Source of the DNA: Calothrix sp. PCC 7716
GTDB taxonomy: Bacteria; Cyanobacteriota; Cyanobacteriia; Cyanobacteriales; Nostocaceae
DNA: 64,000 nt
NCBI RefSeq assembly: GCF_019977735.1
Contig: NZ_AP025018.1
Location: forward strand, 8,684,580 to 8,748,579
Direction of reading: 5' to 3'
A model generated the notes under the pieces. It did no database searches and was not told the DNA's origin. It worked only from the letters and a program-made list of their open reading frames with translations. Positions 1-9,467 of this stretch are shown one piece after another. A program made the position numbers and the translations under genes. How positions within the stretch are numbered: position 1 is the first letter of the stretch; each line of letters begins with the position of its first letter.

Positions 1-173
1 CACTATCAACCCGTGAGTTCTCAAAAATGAGAAATAAGATAGATTCATATCTTGATGTATATTTTGTTTCTCAATTCAGCTTCGATTTCTGTGACACAGT
101 TGTAAAAAATAATTAAACGGCAACTAAGCTTATATAGCCTGCGTCATCAGAATCATACTTATCTATATTTTCT

Positions 174-1418
174 ATGAAACTGAAAGCTACTATTGTAACA
201 ATGGTAAGCTACTTAACGCTGGCTATTCCCTCTACAAATCAATATACTTATGCTTCTGCTCCAAGCAGATTATCTCAAGTGACCCCTTCATCAAGAGTTT
301 CTGAGATACCTAAATCTGTCATCTTGCAAATTCGGCAAGATATGGCGAAACGCTTAAACTTGAAACTAGGTGATGTGCGAGTTGTGCGGGTAGAGCCAAA
401 GATATTTGATAGTTGCTTAGGTCTGCCAGAAAAGAATGAGAAATGTAAAGAAATTGCTTACACGGCTTGGGCTGTTAGAGTTGCTGGTGGTAAGCAGAGT
501 TGGTTGTATCATGCAGTTTCATCCAAAAGTTTACGCAAGAATGTTCGTGTGAATTGGTTGGAAAGCTTACCACAAAGTGTTAGGAAAAAAGCAATTAGCA
601 ATGCAACTCAACTTAGCGAGGCACCTATAGATACAATTAAAGTTATATCCGTCGAACCACGGGTTTGGAAGAATAATTGTTTGGAACTTCCCAAAACTGC
701 TCAACGTTGTAATTCCACACAAACTCCTGGATGGTTTATTAAGCTGAAAAATAATAAACCACATCCGAAAGAACCATTAGAGTGGGTATATCGTAGTGAT
801 TTAGACGGGAAAATACTAGAATTCGATTTAATTGCGAGTGTTGGTAATATATCTCAGAAAACGATTGCAGATATTTTATCAAATGCAGCTAAACTTTCTC
901 AGATTGAGCGTTCTGCTTGGAAAGTTGATAAAGTTCAAGCTTTACAATGGTCTAGTTATGGTGGAAATGGTCCATCAAGACCAATACAAGGAATGGCGCC
1001 TGTGAAAGATAATGTGTTTGGTTGGAAAATGTTGGTTTCATCTCCAAAACAACAATGGGTATATTATATTACTAGAAATTGGGTTGAATTTGATTCTCCT
1101 CAAAGCGTGCCATCCTATTTAGTTGAGGAAGCCACAAAGATGGCTGCTGCACAAACTGGTAAACCTACTGCTAATTATAGGTTACATTGGGCACAGCATG
1201 TTACTTGGGGTGACACTTGTTTGGATGTAAGTATAAATAAACCCGCTTGCCAAAAAACTTCGGTTCCTGGTTGGAATATACAGCTAATCGGACCAGGAGA
1301 GACTGACACTTCAATGTTCATGATATTTAATTTCCATAGCCGTTTAGATCGAGATGTGCGATTTAATGGTAGTAATCCTTGGCTTCCACCTCCAGTCGTT
1401 AATCCTGGTTTGCGATAA
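174..1418 (+). CDS. Secreted protein with four internal W/C repeats, function unknown
   Basis: The 414-residue protein begins with a hydrophobic stretch followed by polar residues, which looks like a signal peptide, so I infer a periplasmic or extracellular location. Four degenerate repeats can be seen at roughly residues 60-125, 150-215, 245-310 and 335-400. Each has a beta-rich pattern of the type VxxVEP..W...CLxL....C....PGWxxxL...WVY; the third copy lacks the cysteine pair. The paired cysteines in repeats 1, 2 and 4 suggest one disulfide per repeat. I do not recognise a named domain. The gene stands alone, convergent with dps, and the ATG is the first plausible start. Its function is unknown. 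Confidence 0.7.
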   Translation: MKLKATIVTMVSYLTLAIPSTNQYTYASAPSRLSQVTPSSRVSEIPKSVILQIRQDMAKRLNLKLGDVRVVRVEPKIFDSCLGLPEKNEKCKEIAYTAWAVRVAGGKQSWLYHAVSSKSLRKNVRVNWLESLPQSVRKKAISNATQLSEAPIDTIKVISVEPRVWKNNCLELPKTAQRCNSTQTPGWFIKLKNNKPHPKEPLEWVYRSDLDGKILEFDLIASVGNISQKTIADILSNAAKLSQIERSAWKVDKVQALQWSSYGGNGPSRPIQGMAPVKDNVFGWKMLVSSPKQQWVYYITRNWVEFDSPQSVPSYLVEEATKMAAAQTGKPTANYRLHWAQHVTWGDTCLDVSINKPACQKTSVPGWNIQLIGPGETDTSMFMIFNFHSRLDRDVRFNGSNPWLPPPVVNPGLR

Positions 1419-1477
1419 ATACAATGAATCTAAAGGATGATTTTTTTGTAATTTAAATCTTTTCCGGAAATTGAGGA

Positions 1478-1500
1478 GGCACAGGTGAAACACCTGTGCC
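1478..1500. terminator. Perfect 10-bp hairpin between convergent genes
   Basis: GGCACAGGTG and CACCTGTGCC are perfect inverted repeats separated by AAA. The hairpin lies between the convergent ends of the secreted repeat protein and dps. There is no T-tract, so it could be a bidirectional terminator or a member of the dispersed palindrome family seen elsewhere in the window. Confidence 0.5.
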
Positions 1501-1538
1501 AGAAGAATCCTAATATATAGGACAATTGATCGTTGGAG

Positions 1539-2093
1539 TTAATTGTTGCTTGTTTGAACGTAAGCTAGTGTTAAACTATCTTTAGCGAGGAAGTGAGCTA
1601 AATGGTAAGCTCTTTCCTCTGTCTTAAGGAGGATTTTTTCGTATAGATAACGAGTTGCTCTATCACCCAAACTTTCTGCTTGGGAAGCAAGGCGCCGTAT
1701 TAATTGAATTATTGCTTGTTCGGCAGCTAAGTCATGCTCTACCATTTGACGGCAAGAGAAAACACCGTCAGCTTCTGGTTCAAAGCAGCAGAGTCTGGCT
1801 AACTGAGTAAAGCTTGCTACAGGTACTCCACCAAGTCCATCTAACCGTTCACCAATATCATGAACGTGTTCTTGAGCAGCTTCGTAGCTTTCATTGAAGA
1901 ACTCGTGCAAAGAATAAAACTCGGCACCTTCAACTACAAAGTGATGCTTTTGATACTGTAAGTACAGCGCTTGAAAGCTTGCCAATGCGATATTAAAACC
2001 TTCGCAAACAGGCTCAGTAACACTTTTATCTAATAAAACAGGATTATCGTAAACCTGGCCAAAATTGCGTAAAACTGCTGGTGATGCACTCAT
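1539..2093 (-). CDS. dps: Dps-family ferritin-like protein
   Basis: This 184-residue protein is a DNA-binding protein from starved cells (Dps). The family forms dodecamers that oxidise Fe(II) with H2O2 and store iron while protecting DNA. The ferroxidase signature is visible: a His in KHHFVVEG, a LHEFF segment and then [12 protein letters not shown], which supplies the acidic ligands at the subunit interface. The length fits the family. A GAGG Shine-Dalgarno-like sequence lies a few bases before the ATG. The gene is monocistronic, with about 340 bp of divergent promoter space upstream. The N-terminal tail has few lysines, so DNA binding is uncertain. Confidence 0.88.
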   Translation of the reverse strand: MSASPAVLRNFGQVYDNPVLLDKSVTEPVCEGFNIALASFQALYLQYQKHHFVVEGAEFYSLHEFFNESYEAAQEHVHDIGERLDGLGGVPVASFTQLARLCCFEPEADGVFSCRQMVEHDLAAEQAIIQLIRRLASQAESLGDRATRYLYEKILLKTEERAYHLAHFLAKDSLTLAYVQTSNN

Positions 2094-2433
2094 AGTGAAC
2101 CTCGTAATGGAGTTTTTAATTTATTTTGAAATAACTCTCTAATACCCTTTATACAATACTTTTCTAAATTTGAGGCTTTTGAAAATTTATATTGAAACCT
2201 TACAAACCGTAATGCAAAACTTTATTTTTAAAGAACGTAAAGAAACCCGGTTTCTAGGATTGAACATTCATAAAAACTCATTCTGTTAGGCTTGAACTTT
2301 TATTCAACAGGTATCGAGTAAGATGTTAATTAGGAATTATTAAAATAAATAATCATTAAGCAATAACGCCTGGTGGTGATTATGAAGGGGAATCACTGCG
2401 TCATAGATGTTTATAGTTAATATTGGAGATAAA
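2094..2433. other. Divergent intergenic region, dps / hydrolase
   Basis: This AT-rich spacer between divergent genes should hold both promoters. I see no strong palindrome or RNA fold in it. A Shine-Dalgarno sequence (GGAG, 5 nt before ATG 2434) marks the right-hand start. Confidence 0.4.
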
Positions 2434-3168
2434 ATGTCTGTTAATTTTGATGCACTTTGGGTTGGCGCTAGTCCCTCATTGAAATGCCTACACATGCCTT
2501 TGCTAATAAATTTAAATCAATATAAAAGTATTGGACACTGGGAATATTTTCAAACCGCTGATGAAGGCGCCTCAATTGATGTTGCGGTAGATTTACTGCA
2601 TAATTTTCTCAAAAATTGTCGTCCAGTGCATTTAGTGGGACATGGCATAGGTGGAGTAATTGCACTAATTTTTACTCGTAAATATCCACAGTATGTAAAT
2701 TCATTAACGCTATTGGCAGTTGCAGGACAACCTGCAAATACTTGGCACGTACACTATTATCAGCAGCGTCAGTTATTCAACCTGACTCGTACCCAAGTTT
2801 TAGTCAATACAGTGTATAACTTATTTCGCGATAAACTTCCGTGCCATGCGAATAAATTAATTAATAACTTAAATAAAGATTTAGAAAATTTACCCTTAAT
2901 GCATTCAATGTACCAAAGGGAGAATTTACCCAAGGGTGGAGTATCTGTTCCATTAATGGTGTGTGGTTGCAAAACTGACCCTATCGTAAGTTACCCTGAA
3001 CTACATGACTGGGAACTATATCTGAAATTACAAGATATGCTTTGGGAGTGTCCTCAAGGTGGTCACTTCTTTCACTGCTTCTACCCTGAAAAAGTCGGCG
3101 CCAAAATTTCTAGTTTTTGGCAAAATCAAGATATACACCTTTATCAAAAACAATTTTCGTTACCATAA
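2434..3168 (+). CDS. Alpha/beta-hydrolase-like protein lacking the nucleophile serine
   Basis: The fold is an alpha/beta hydrolase: a strand and nucleophile elbow (VHLVGHGIGG), a later acid strand (CGCKTDP) and a C-terminal GGHFF histidine. In the elbow the expected GxSxG reads G-H-G-I-G, so the catalytic Ser is replaced by Gly (codon at 2644) while the Asp and His positions remain. That points to a non-hydrolytic role or different chemistry. I chose ATG 2434 over an in-frame ATG at 2407 because GGAG lies 5 nt upstream of it. The gene is monocistronic and its substrate cannot be inferred. Confidence 0.7.
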   Translation: MSVNFDALWVGASPSLKCLHMPLLINLNQYKSIGHWEYFQTADEGASIDVAVDLLHNFLKNCRPVHLVGHGIGGVIALIFTRKYPQYVNSLTLLAVAGQPANTWHVHYYQQRQLFNLTRTQVLVNTVYNLFRDKLPCHANKLINNLNKDLENLPLMHSMYQRENLPKGGVSVPLMVCGCKTDPIVSYPELHDWELYLKLQDMLWECPQGGHFFHCFYPEKVGAKISSFWQNQDIHLYQKQFSLP

Positions 3169-3175
3169 CGCGAGT

Positions 3176-3250
3176 GTCTCTGTTTTCTACCACAGAGACG
3201 CAGAGTACACAGAGAAACAACCTATCCGTTACATCCGTTACATCCGTTGC
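3176..3250. repeat. Inverted repeat plus 9-bp tandem repeat
   Basis: GTCTCTGT (3176-3183) and ACAGAGAC (3192-3199) form a hairpin. It is followed by three copies of a 9-bp unit ATCCGTTAC (3224-3250, last copy imperfect). The ACAGAGAC-GCAGAG core recurs at about 20.6 kb and, in weaker form, at 45.3 kb. Confidence 0.6.
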
Positions 3251-3378
3251 CAGAGATTTTGTCAAAACTTTAATTAACTACAAGGGAAGTAAATGTAGAG
3301 TTAGAGTAGCAAGCTGAAATTACGTATATTTACATAAGAGGCAACTAACAGCTTGGGTTTGTCCTCTATAGGAAGAAC

Positions 3379-3927
3379 ATGCGAGTTGGAATTCGATGTA
3401 TACTCGGTACAGCGTTACTTTCGATTTGGGCATCAGTTAGTTATGCAGCAGAAATACGGGGAACGGTTTACTTCAATCAACCGCCGCGTCTTCTCGAAAC
3501 TGCAACTACATATAATGATGTGTATGTTTGGGGCGCCACATATTATTTTACGATTAGTGTTCCAGATAATGCCGTTGAGCCTTTACAAAAAATTACGCTT
3601 AACCAACGCGAAGGTGTTGATAATATTCGCTTTGACCTTAAGAAGTCTTATGCTTTTGAAGGAACACGCAGGAGGGAAGGTCAAAAGTTAGGACTCTCTG
3701 ATGTGACTTCTCAACGCCGAGAAAGAACTGTCTCCATGACCTTTAACCCTGCCATCCCACCAGGTAAAACTATTACAGTTGCCATGAAACCATTGCAAAA
3801 CCCTACGGTTCCTGGTGTTTATCTATTTGGTGTAACGGCATTTCCCGCAGGAGAAAAAGCTTATGGACAATTTCTCGGATACGGGCGCCTACAGTTTTAT
3901 AGTTCTAGTGATTCTGTTTTCAAATGA
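3379..3927 (+). CDS. DUF2808 family secreted protein
   Basis: This 182-residue protein has a clear signal peptide ending near ASVSYAAE and a single beta-rich domain that matches my memory of the cyanobacterial DUF2808 family. Features are the conserved YYFTISVPDNAVEPLQK segment, a Q-rich linker and a late PGVYLFGVTAFPAG stretch. DUF2808 proteins are exported and have no established biochemical role. The last 8 bp overlap the end of the convergent exbB-like gene. No operon partner is visible. Confidence 0.75.
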   Translation: MRVGIRCILGTALLSIWASVSYAAEIRGTVYFNQPPRLLETATTYNDVYVWGATYYFTISVPDNAVEPLQKITLNQREGVDNIRFDLKKSYAFEGTRRREGQKLGLSDVTSQRRERTVSMTFNPAIPPGKTITVAMKPLQNPTVPGVYLFGVTAFPAGEKAYGQFLGYGRLQFYSSSDSVFK

Positions 3928-4573
3928 AGGTAGAATTGATTTTAAGTGGTTGATTTAATGAATGCAAATAAATTAACTCTAGTTCGCTACCAACTTTGGA
4001 AAAGTAGTCCATCTGTTGCGCGCGCAAAATTACGAAAGTCCGAAGAAATACAAATGCTGCTACCGCTAACGATATTCCTGCACCACTAGCTATTAAAGCT
4101 TGCCCAATACCACTTGTAACGGCCAAAACATTAGTACTATCTGCTCCACCAGATTTAAGATTGTAGAACATGGTAATTAAACCGTTTGCAGTTCCGACGA
4201 TACCACATAGAGGTGCTACAGCCGCGATGCTTTCGAGTAGCTTATCACCCCGACGCATTTCAATAAATTCTCTGTCTAAAGCAGCTAAAAGAGCGAGGTG
4301 AAATGTTTCTGGTGATGCAAATTTTAACTTGAGTGGCGCGGCGAGTACACGACCAATAGCTAAACCTTCCGAACGTTCGGCAAGAATTAAAGCTTCGTCT
4401 AAGTCTATTTTTGCTGCTCTGAGAACTTCATGTACAACCTGTTTTTCTTGAAAAATTAATTTAAACCAATACCATACCCGTTCTATAGCATAAGCAAAAG
4501 TTACAACTGATAAAGCTAGCAAGGGGTACATAACAAGTCCACCCGCTAGGAAAGCGTCGAATATTCTGGTCAT
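3920..4573 (-). CDS. exbB: MotA/TolQ/ExbB proton channel family protein
   Basis: This 217-residue inner-membrane protein has the ExbB/TolQ architecture: one N-terminal membrane helix (about residues 10-32), a cytoplasmic loop with amphipathic helices, and two C-terminal helices. The latter include the conserved APLCGIVGTANGLITMF and GIGQALIASGAGISLAVAAF segments. Family members couple proton flow to TonB- or Tol-dependent outer-membrane work, normally with an ExbD/TolR partner. No exbD lies next to it here, so the partner must be elsewhere. The gene ends inside the tail of the DUF2808 gene. ExbB versus TolQ cannot be settled from sequence alone. Confidence 0.82.
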   Translation of the reverse strand: MTRIFDAFLAGGLVMYPLLALSVVTFAYAIERVWYWFKLIFQEKQVVHEVLRAAKIDLDEALILAERSEGLAIGRVLAAPLKLKFASPETFHLALLAALDREFIEMRRGDKLLESIAAVAPLCGIVGTANGLITMFYNLKSGGADSTNVLAVTSGIGQALIASGAGISLAVAAFVFLRTFVILRAQQMDYFSKVGSELELIYLHSLNQPLKINSTFI

Positions 4574-4810
4574 TGCGGCTTAATTAAGTACTTTATTGTT
4601 AAAAATTATGCATACAGACCTGTAATATACCCTGTTAGTGCTAAATTGATGATTAAGAAAAGTTAATTACATCATTAACAACCATTTAATAAATACAATG
4701 TATCAATCAATTCTCGGTATAGGCGTTTTTATTCTTCAAGTTGCTTCTATTTAAAATCTAGCTTATTGTAAGTGCTGAAGTTAATTAGAGAATCTACCAG
4801 CATTAATAAA

Positions 4811-5608
4811 ATGTATAATAAATCGCTTTTGCACGGAAAAAGAATAATCATAACGGCGCCGCGTGTTTATGCGGTAAGGTTGTCTAGTGCGTTAATTAAT
4901 CAAGGTGCTTTGCCACTGTTTATGCCAGTAATTGAAACTAGTCCTTTAGAAGATTTTACTGTATTAGATGAGCATCTGAGAAAAATTAATACATATGATT
5001 CCATTGCGTTCACTAGTCGAAATGGCATTGATGCTGTTAGTAAGCGGATGCGAGAGTTAAAAATGGATACTTCATTGCTTCAGCAGATACATTTATGTGC
5101 GATAGGCAAAGATGCTGAACTTTTGGAAGCTTTAGGCGCCGAAGTAGATGTAATACCCTCTGAACCAAGTCCAACAGGTATAATTCGGGAACTGGCAAAA
5201 ATATCTGATATTGAAGGTAAAAATATTTTAATTCCAGCATCCGAAGTAATTGGCATTTCTGAACCTGATGTTATTCCGAACTTTGTAGCTGGACTAGAAA
5301 AATTGGGAATGAATGTCACTCGTGTGACTGCGTATCAAACGCGGAGTTTGGACAAAGAGATATATGACGTTGAGTTAGAATTGATTCGTCAGGGTAAAGT
5401 GGATGTAATTGCTTTTAGTAGCAGCGCGGAGATTAGTGCTTTCTTAAATATGTGTGATGTTTCTGATTATCAAAATACCGTGATAGCTTGTTTTGGCCCA
5501 TACACAGGCGCCAATGCGAGAAAATTAGGGTTAAACGTCTCTATTATTGCTGACGATTTTAGCTCTTTTGATGGATTTGCTGCTGCCATAGCTAACCATT
5601 TTAATTAA
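4811..5608 (+). CDS. Uroporphyrinogen-III synthase-like (HemD family) protein
   Basis: The protein has the two-lobed HemD pattern: an N-terminal GKRIIITAPR strand, a YDSIAFTSRNGIDAV segment, a second VDVIAFSSSAEISAF segment and a final CFGPYTGANARKLGL stretch, as in uroporphyrinogen-III synthase. The usual reaction closes hydroxymethylbilane to uroporphyrinogen III on the way to heme and chlorophyll. ATG 4811 is preferred to an upstream GTG at 4772, whose extra 13 residues look uninformative. Only 13 bp separate it from the downstream 2-hydroxyacid dehydrogenase, so they are probably co-transcribed. That unusual partner leaves open whether this is the housekeeping HemD or a paralogue. Confidence 0.72.
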   Translation: MYNKSLLHGKRIIITAPRVYAVRLSSALINQGALPLFMPVIETSPLEDFTVLDEHLRKINTYDSIAFTSRNGIDAVSKRMRELKMDTSLLQQIHLCAIGKDAELLEALGAEVDVIPSEPSPTGIIRELAKISDIEGKNILIPASEVIGISEPDVIPNFVAGLEKLGMNVTRVTAYQTRSLDKEIYDVELELIRQGKVDVIAFSSSAEISAFLNMCDVSDYQNTVIACFGPYTGANARKLGLNVSIIADDFSSFDGFAAAIANHFN

Positions 5609-5621
5609 TTGCCTTTATGCC

Positions 5622-6593
5622 ATGACAAAGCCCAAAGTCTTTATTACTCGTAACCTTCCTACTAATTTAAGTATATTACAGGAGTTTGCTGACGTTGAAG
5701 TATGGCTTGAACGTCAACCTCCTGCATATGAAGTATTGCTTTCAAAAGTTAGAGGTATTAATGGTTTGTTATGTTTGTTAACAGACAAAATTGACGAACA
5801 GTTAATCGAAACTGCAACAAATCTACGTGTAATAAGTCAAATGGCAGTCGGTTATGACAATATAGATGTTGGTGCTGCTACCGCTAGAAAAATACCCGTT
5901 GGTAATACTCCTGGTGTATTAACTGATGCAACGGCTGATTTGACTTGGGCATTGTTAATGGCATCTGCACGTCGTATTGTTGAAGCAGATAAATTTACTC
6001 GCGCTCTTCGGTGGCAAACTTGGGAACCAGATTTATTATTAGGTGCAGATATTACTGGCGCCACATTGGGAATTATTGGGTTTGGACGTATTGGTCAAGC
6101 TGTTGCTCGTCGTGCCAGCGGATTTAATATGAAAATTATTTATACCAGTAAAAACCGCTGTGATAAAGAGTTAGAAAACAACTTAAATGCTGAATTTGTA
6201 AGCTTCGATACTTTATTAAAAGAATCAGATTTTGTTACAATTCATACACCATTAACTAGTGATACATATCATTTGTTCGGAAAAACGCAGTTTGAACTGA
6301 TGAAACGAAGTGCTATTTTGATCAACACCGCACGCGGCAGCATTGTGAACCAAGATGAATTATATAATGCGCTTGTAAATAAAAAAATTGTAGGCGCCGC
6401 TATTGATGTCACTGACCCCGAACCTATAAAAAGCGACAGTCCGTTATTGGGACTGAATAATTTAGTTATTGCACCACATATTGGTAGCGCAAGCTACAAG
6501 ACACGTAAAAAAATGGCAGATATGGCGATTGAAAATTTGATTGCAGGATTAAAAGGTCAGGAGTTGCCTTACCGTGTTGATGCGATAATTTAA
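5622..6593 (+). CDS. D-2-hydroxyacid dehydrogenase (glyoxylate/hydroxypyruvate reductase-like)
   Basis: This 323-residue NAD(P)-dependent dehydrogenase carries all hallmarks of the D-isomer-specific family. It has the substrate-loop VGYDNIDV, NTPGVLTDATADL, the nucleotide-binding GFGRIG, the Arg in NTARGSIV, the Glu in DVTDPEP and the His in APHIGSA. The NTPGVLTDATAD segment resembles glyoxylate/hydroxypyruvate reductases (GyaR/GhrB), so reduction of glyoxylate or hydroxypyruvate in photorespiration is the likeliest role. It is probably translated from one transcript with the HemD-like gene 13 bp upstream. Exact substrate and NADH/NADPH preference are not visible. Confidence 0.85.
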   Translation: MTKPKVFITRNLPTNLSILQEFADVEVWLERQPPAYEVLLSKVRGINGLLCLLTDKIDEQLIETATNLRVISQMAVGYDNIDVGAATARKIPVGNTPGVLTDATADLTWALLMASARRIVEADKFTRALRWQTWEPDLLLGADITGATLGIIGFGRIGQAVARRASGFNMKIIYTSKNRCDKELENNLNAEFVSFDTLLKESDFVTIHTPLTSDTYHLFGKTQFELMKRSAILINTARGSIVNQDELYNALVNKKIVGAAIDVTDPEPIKSDSPLLGLNNLVIAPHIGSASYKTRKKMADMAIENLIAGLKGQELPYRVDAII

Positions 6594-6861
6594 AAACCCG
6601 GTTTATAGATTAATATATGAGCATATTGTTAAGCGTTGCTAAGAAACTTTACAATTGAGGTAACTGGCGCTACGCGATAGTGCGAACAGAATCATTGAAG
6701 CGTGTACGTGGGTGTGGAGTCGCTGTTGTATAGGCTAACTCCGCCGCAAAAATTTTTAAAATAATTGCTTCAAAGTTCACAAATAAACTATATATTAAGT
6801 AAAGATATATTGCTATTATTAGTAAAAAAACTAGATAAGTGCTTGGGAGAAAGTAACTGCT

Positions 6862-8031
6862 ATGGGTCGTGTAGGCGTATTATTGCTAAATCTCGGTGGT
6901 CCAGACAAGCTGGATGACGTAGGGCCATTCTTGTACAATTTATTTTCAGATCCAGAGATTATTCGCCTACCGTTTCGTTGGCTGCAAAAACCTTTGGCAT
7001 GGTTTATTGCTTCACGACGTACAAAAACCTCGCAAGAAAACTACAAACAAATTGGTGGAGGTTCACCACTGCGGCAAATAACCGAAGCTCAAGGTGAAGC
7101 TCTTAAACAAGAACTGCAAACTTTGGGAGAAGATGCTGAAATATACGTAGGAATGCGCTATTGGCATCCATACACAGAAGAAGCAGTAGCTAGTTTGACA
7201 CACAATACAGAGATAGAAAAGTTAGTTATCCTCCCTTTGTACCCGCAGTTTTCGATTAGCACCAGTGGTTCTAGTTTCCGCTTGCTCGAACAGATGTGGA
7301 AAACAGACCCTAAGCTTCAACAAATCGAGTATACTGTTATTGCATCTTGGTACAAGCAACCTGGATATTTAAAGGCAATGGCAGACCTTATCGCGCAAGA
7401 ACTTGACCAACTGCCAAACCCAAGAGAAGCGCACATCTTTTTTAGCGCACATGGTGTACCAAAGAGTTACGTTGAAGAAGCAGGTGACCCCTACCAGCAG
7501 GAAATAGAGGAATGTACCGAATTAATAATGCGTACCCTCAATCGTCCCAATGCTCACACTTTAGCTTATCAAAGTCGTGTAGGTCCAGTAGAATGGTTAC
7601 AGCCTTATACAGAAGATGCAATTCAGGAATTAGGTGCCAAAGGTATTCAGAATTTAGTAGTTGTACCAATTAGTTTTGTATCCGAACATATTGAGACACT
7701 CCAAGAAATCGATATAGAATATCGTGAGCTTGCAGAAGAAGCGGGAATACACAACTTCCGTCGTGTTCCAGCATTAAATACACATCCAACATTTATTCGT
7801 GCATTAGCTGACTTAGTTGTTAACGCGCTAAAATCTCCAAATCTTGACTTATCACAAGTCACGCAAATGAAGAAGCGCATCAAAATGTATCCTCAAGAAC
7901 AATGGCAATGGGGAATTACAACAAGCGCAGAAGTTTGGAACGGTAGAATCGCCATGTTAGGATTTATCGCCCTAGTACTAGAAATGATAACAGGTCGCGG
8001 TTTACTCCACTTCATCGGCATCTTACAGTAG
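6862..8031 (+). CDS. hemH: Ferrochelatase with C-terminal chlorophyll-binding helix
   Basis: Ferrochelatase inserts Fe(II) into protoporphyrin IX, the last step of heme synthesis. The 389-residue protein starts with [16 protein letters not shown] and carries the [12 protein letters not shown] and [18 protein letters not shown] active-site regions and the [10 protein letters not shown] motif. After a linker it ends with a membrane helix containing [12 protein letters not shown], the CAB/LHC-type chlorophyll-binding motif typical of cyanobacterial and plastid type II ferrochelatases. A GGGAG Shine-Dalgarno precedes the ATG. The gene seems monocistronic, 268 bp after the dehydrogenase. Confidence 0.96.
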   Translation: MGRVGVLLLNLGGPDKLDDVGPFLYNLFSDPEIIRLPFRWLQKPLAWFIASRRTKTSQENYKQIGGGSPLRQITEAQGEALKQELQTLGEDAEIYVGMRYWHPYTEEAVASLTHNTEIEKLVILPLYPQFSISTSGSSFRLLEQMWKTDPKLQQIEYTVIASWYKQPGYLKAMADLIAQELDQLPNPREAHIFFSAHGVPKSYVEEAGDPYQQEIEECTELIMRTLNRPNAHTLAYQSRVGPVEWLQPYTEDAIQELGAKGIQNLVVVPISFVSEHIETLQEIDIEYRELAEEAGIHNFRRVPALNTHPTFIRALADLVVNALKSPNLDLSQVTQMKKRIKMYPQEQWQWGITTSAEVWNGRIAMLGFIALVLEMITGRGLLHFIGILQ

Positions 8032-8063
8032 GTTGGGTTAGCACCCAACATTATATTAACAAT

Positions 8064-8141
8064 CTTGTGGAATGGGCTTGTGGAATGAGCTTGTGGAATG
8101 AGCTTGTGGAATGAGCTTGTGGAATGAGCTTGTGGAATGGG
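8064..8141. repeat. Six tandem copies of a 13-bp unit
   Basis: The unit CTTGTGGAATGRG is repeated six times head to tail (8064, 8077, 8090, 8103, 8116, 8129) without a gap. The last copy forms the left arm of the adjoining inverted repeat. The unit is thus a multiplied end of the dispersed CTTGTGG..GGGCATCCTTGCCCG element. Confidence 0.9.
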
Positions 8142-8192
8142 CATCCTTGCCCGTTCATATTATTAGGCGGGCAAGGATGCCCACCCCACAAG
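8129..8192. repeat. MITE-like palindromic element, copy 1
   Basis: Two 25-bp arms (8129-8153 and 8168-8192) are inverted repeats with two mismatches, around a 14-bp loop. The core GGGCATCCTTGCCCG recurs at 9.47-9.57, 42.25 and 46.16 kb, so this is a dispersed family. Confidence 0.8.
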
Positions 8193-8210
8193 ACAAGAGA
8201 GACACATTAA

Positions 8211-8756
8211 TTACGGGCGAGGTGTATAGCGATACCAATTGTACCAACTTGTACCGCTACGAATTGCAAACCATAGTAGTAACAAAGCAATTAAACCCCC
8301 CTGCCAAGGGGCATTACAAGCAAAAACTACTAAGATGACACATAAGAAGTCTTGAATAAAAACTGCCCATGTGGGTAATCCTCTCAACCGAAAAAACCAA
8401 CCCACTTGCACGAGTTTGAGAACTAATGCCAAGCTGGCACTAAATAACACTACTAACCACTGCGGAGTTTCTGTAACATTTGCACAAGCTAACCCCATAA
8501 TGGCGCCTACAATTGGACTAAATATGAGTTGAAGTACTTGCAGCACCCTTTGTCCTGTCAATCTTTTAGACGCAAGTACTTCTATAATCGATAAACTAGT
8601 CAAAGCTCCAAATAAAAGTGGCGAAGAAATTCGCGATAAAACTGGGACTTGTGACCACAGACTATGACCCTGCAATAACCCCACGAACAGTAAAGGTAAG
8701 GCAGTTCTGATTCCTGCTGCCGCAGAAGCAGATAGTGCGGCTAGAACTTCAATCAT
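8211..8756 (-). CDS. DUF4126 family integral membrane protein
   Basis: This 181-residue protein is almost entirely hydrophobic, with four or five predicted helices. It begins MIEVLAALSASAAAGIRTALPL, followed by a PLLFGALTSLSIIEVLASK segment, which I associate with the DUF4126 family. No function is established for that family. It is a single gene, transcribed towards hemH and ending just past the repeat cluster at 8.06-8.19 kb. It has no charged pore or catalytic motif to suggest a transport substrate. Confidence 0.7.
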   Translation of the reverse strand: MIEVLAALSASAAAGIRTALPLLFVGLLQGHSLWSQVPVLSRISSPLLFGALTSLSIIEVLASKRLTGQRVLQVLQLIFSPIVGAIMGLACANVTETPQWLVVLFSASLALVLKLVQVGWFFRLRGLPTWAVFIQDFLCVILVVFACNAPWQGGLIALLLLWFAIRSGTSWYNWYRYTPRP

Positions 8757-8904
8757 AATCGCATCAGTTGCAATTTATTTAAATCGAGGGATTGATTTAA
8801 ACTTACCCAAATTTGTCACAATTACACTCACACGAAATCAAAAATGTCAACTGTGAAACTTGGTAATTGAAACGAATGTTACATCTAGCCCTGAATTCGA
8901 GGAT

Positions 8905-9108
8905 TTATACTGCGTGATAAATCTCCCATTGCTTATCTCTGATGTGAATACAAGGGTGAGATTCAAAAATTTTTGCTCTATGAGAAAGATACGAAACATC
9001 TTCTTCTAGCAATGGCATAGTTTGCCAACAATTACGGCAGAACCAATAAATGTGTGAGGAGCGAATGTGACGCAGTAAGACGTGAGAACAGCAAGGACAG
9101 TAATTCAT
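8905..9108 (-). CDS. Small zinc-ribbon protein
   Basis: This 67-residue protein begins MNYCPCC and has a second pair in WFCRNCW, giving a C-x2-C...C-x2-C zinc-ribbon-like arrangement within the first 30 residues. Small proteins of this pattern are conserved in cyanobacteria, to my recollection without assigned function. The tail, with several His and aromatic residues, is not a known domain. It is preceded by about 100 bp of AT-rich DNA and is probably monocistronic. Confidence 0.6.
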   Translation of the reverse strand: MNYCPCCSHVLLRHIRSSHIYWFCRNCWQTMPLLEEDVSYLSHRAKIFESHPCIHIRDKQWEIYHAV

Positions 9109-9467
9109 AGTGTGGCACCCAGTGATAATCTAATTTCAACATATTTTCCAAATATGAGAAACTTGTGAAGAAGATTACTTTTTGTAACATATCGTAATAT
9201 AACTAATTATTCATTAATAATAGGCGCCTGCAATTTCCTCAAATTCTCTAGCTATAAATAAGACATGAGGTCTAAATGATTTAGGTATATAGCCAAAAAG
9301 CGAAAGTAAATTGGATAACAAGTAAGTCCGTGAAGCAAGCTTGGAAGGACAAGAAAAATAAAGAATTATGCGAGATGTTAAATAAGCTTGAGGAATTATA
9401 AATTGCACTAGCTGAGGTGCCGAATATATTTTTTATTTGATTGAATGGAATAAATATAATTATCCTT

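Noticed and set aside
3059-3317. Two overlapping plus-strand frames through the 3.2-kb repeat
   Set aside because: They arise from the tail of the hydrolase gene and tandem repeat DNA.
4772-6593. Heme-biosynthesis operon with hemH
   Set aside because: The HemD-like and dehydrogenase genes are close, but hemH is 268 bp further with its own ribosome-binding site; a single operon is not supported.
8064-8141. Possible CRISPR array
   Set aside because: The 13-bp units are contiguous, without spacers; this is a simple tandem repeat.
9214-9408. 64-codon minus-strand frame
   Set aside because: No family signal, no ribosome-binding site, and the opposite strand carries a comparably protein-like stretch; kept only as a note on the spacer.
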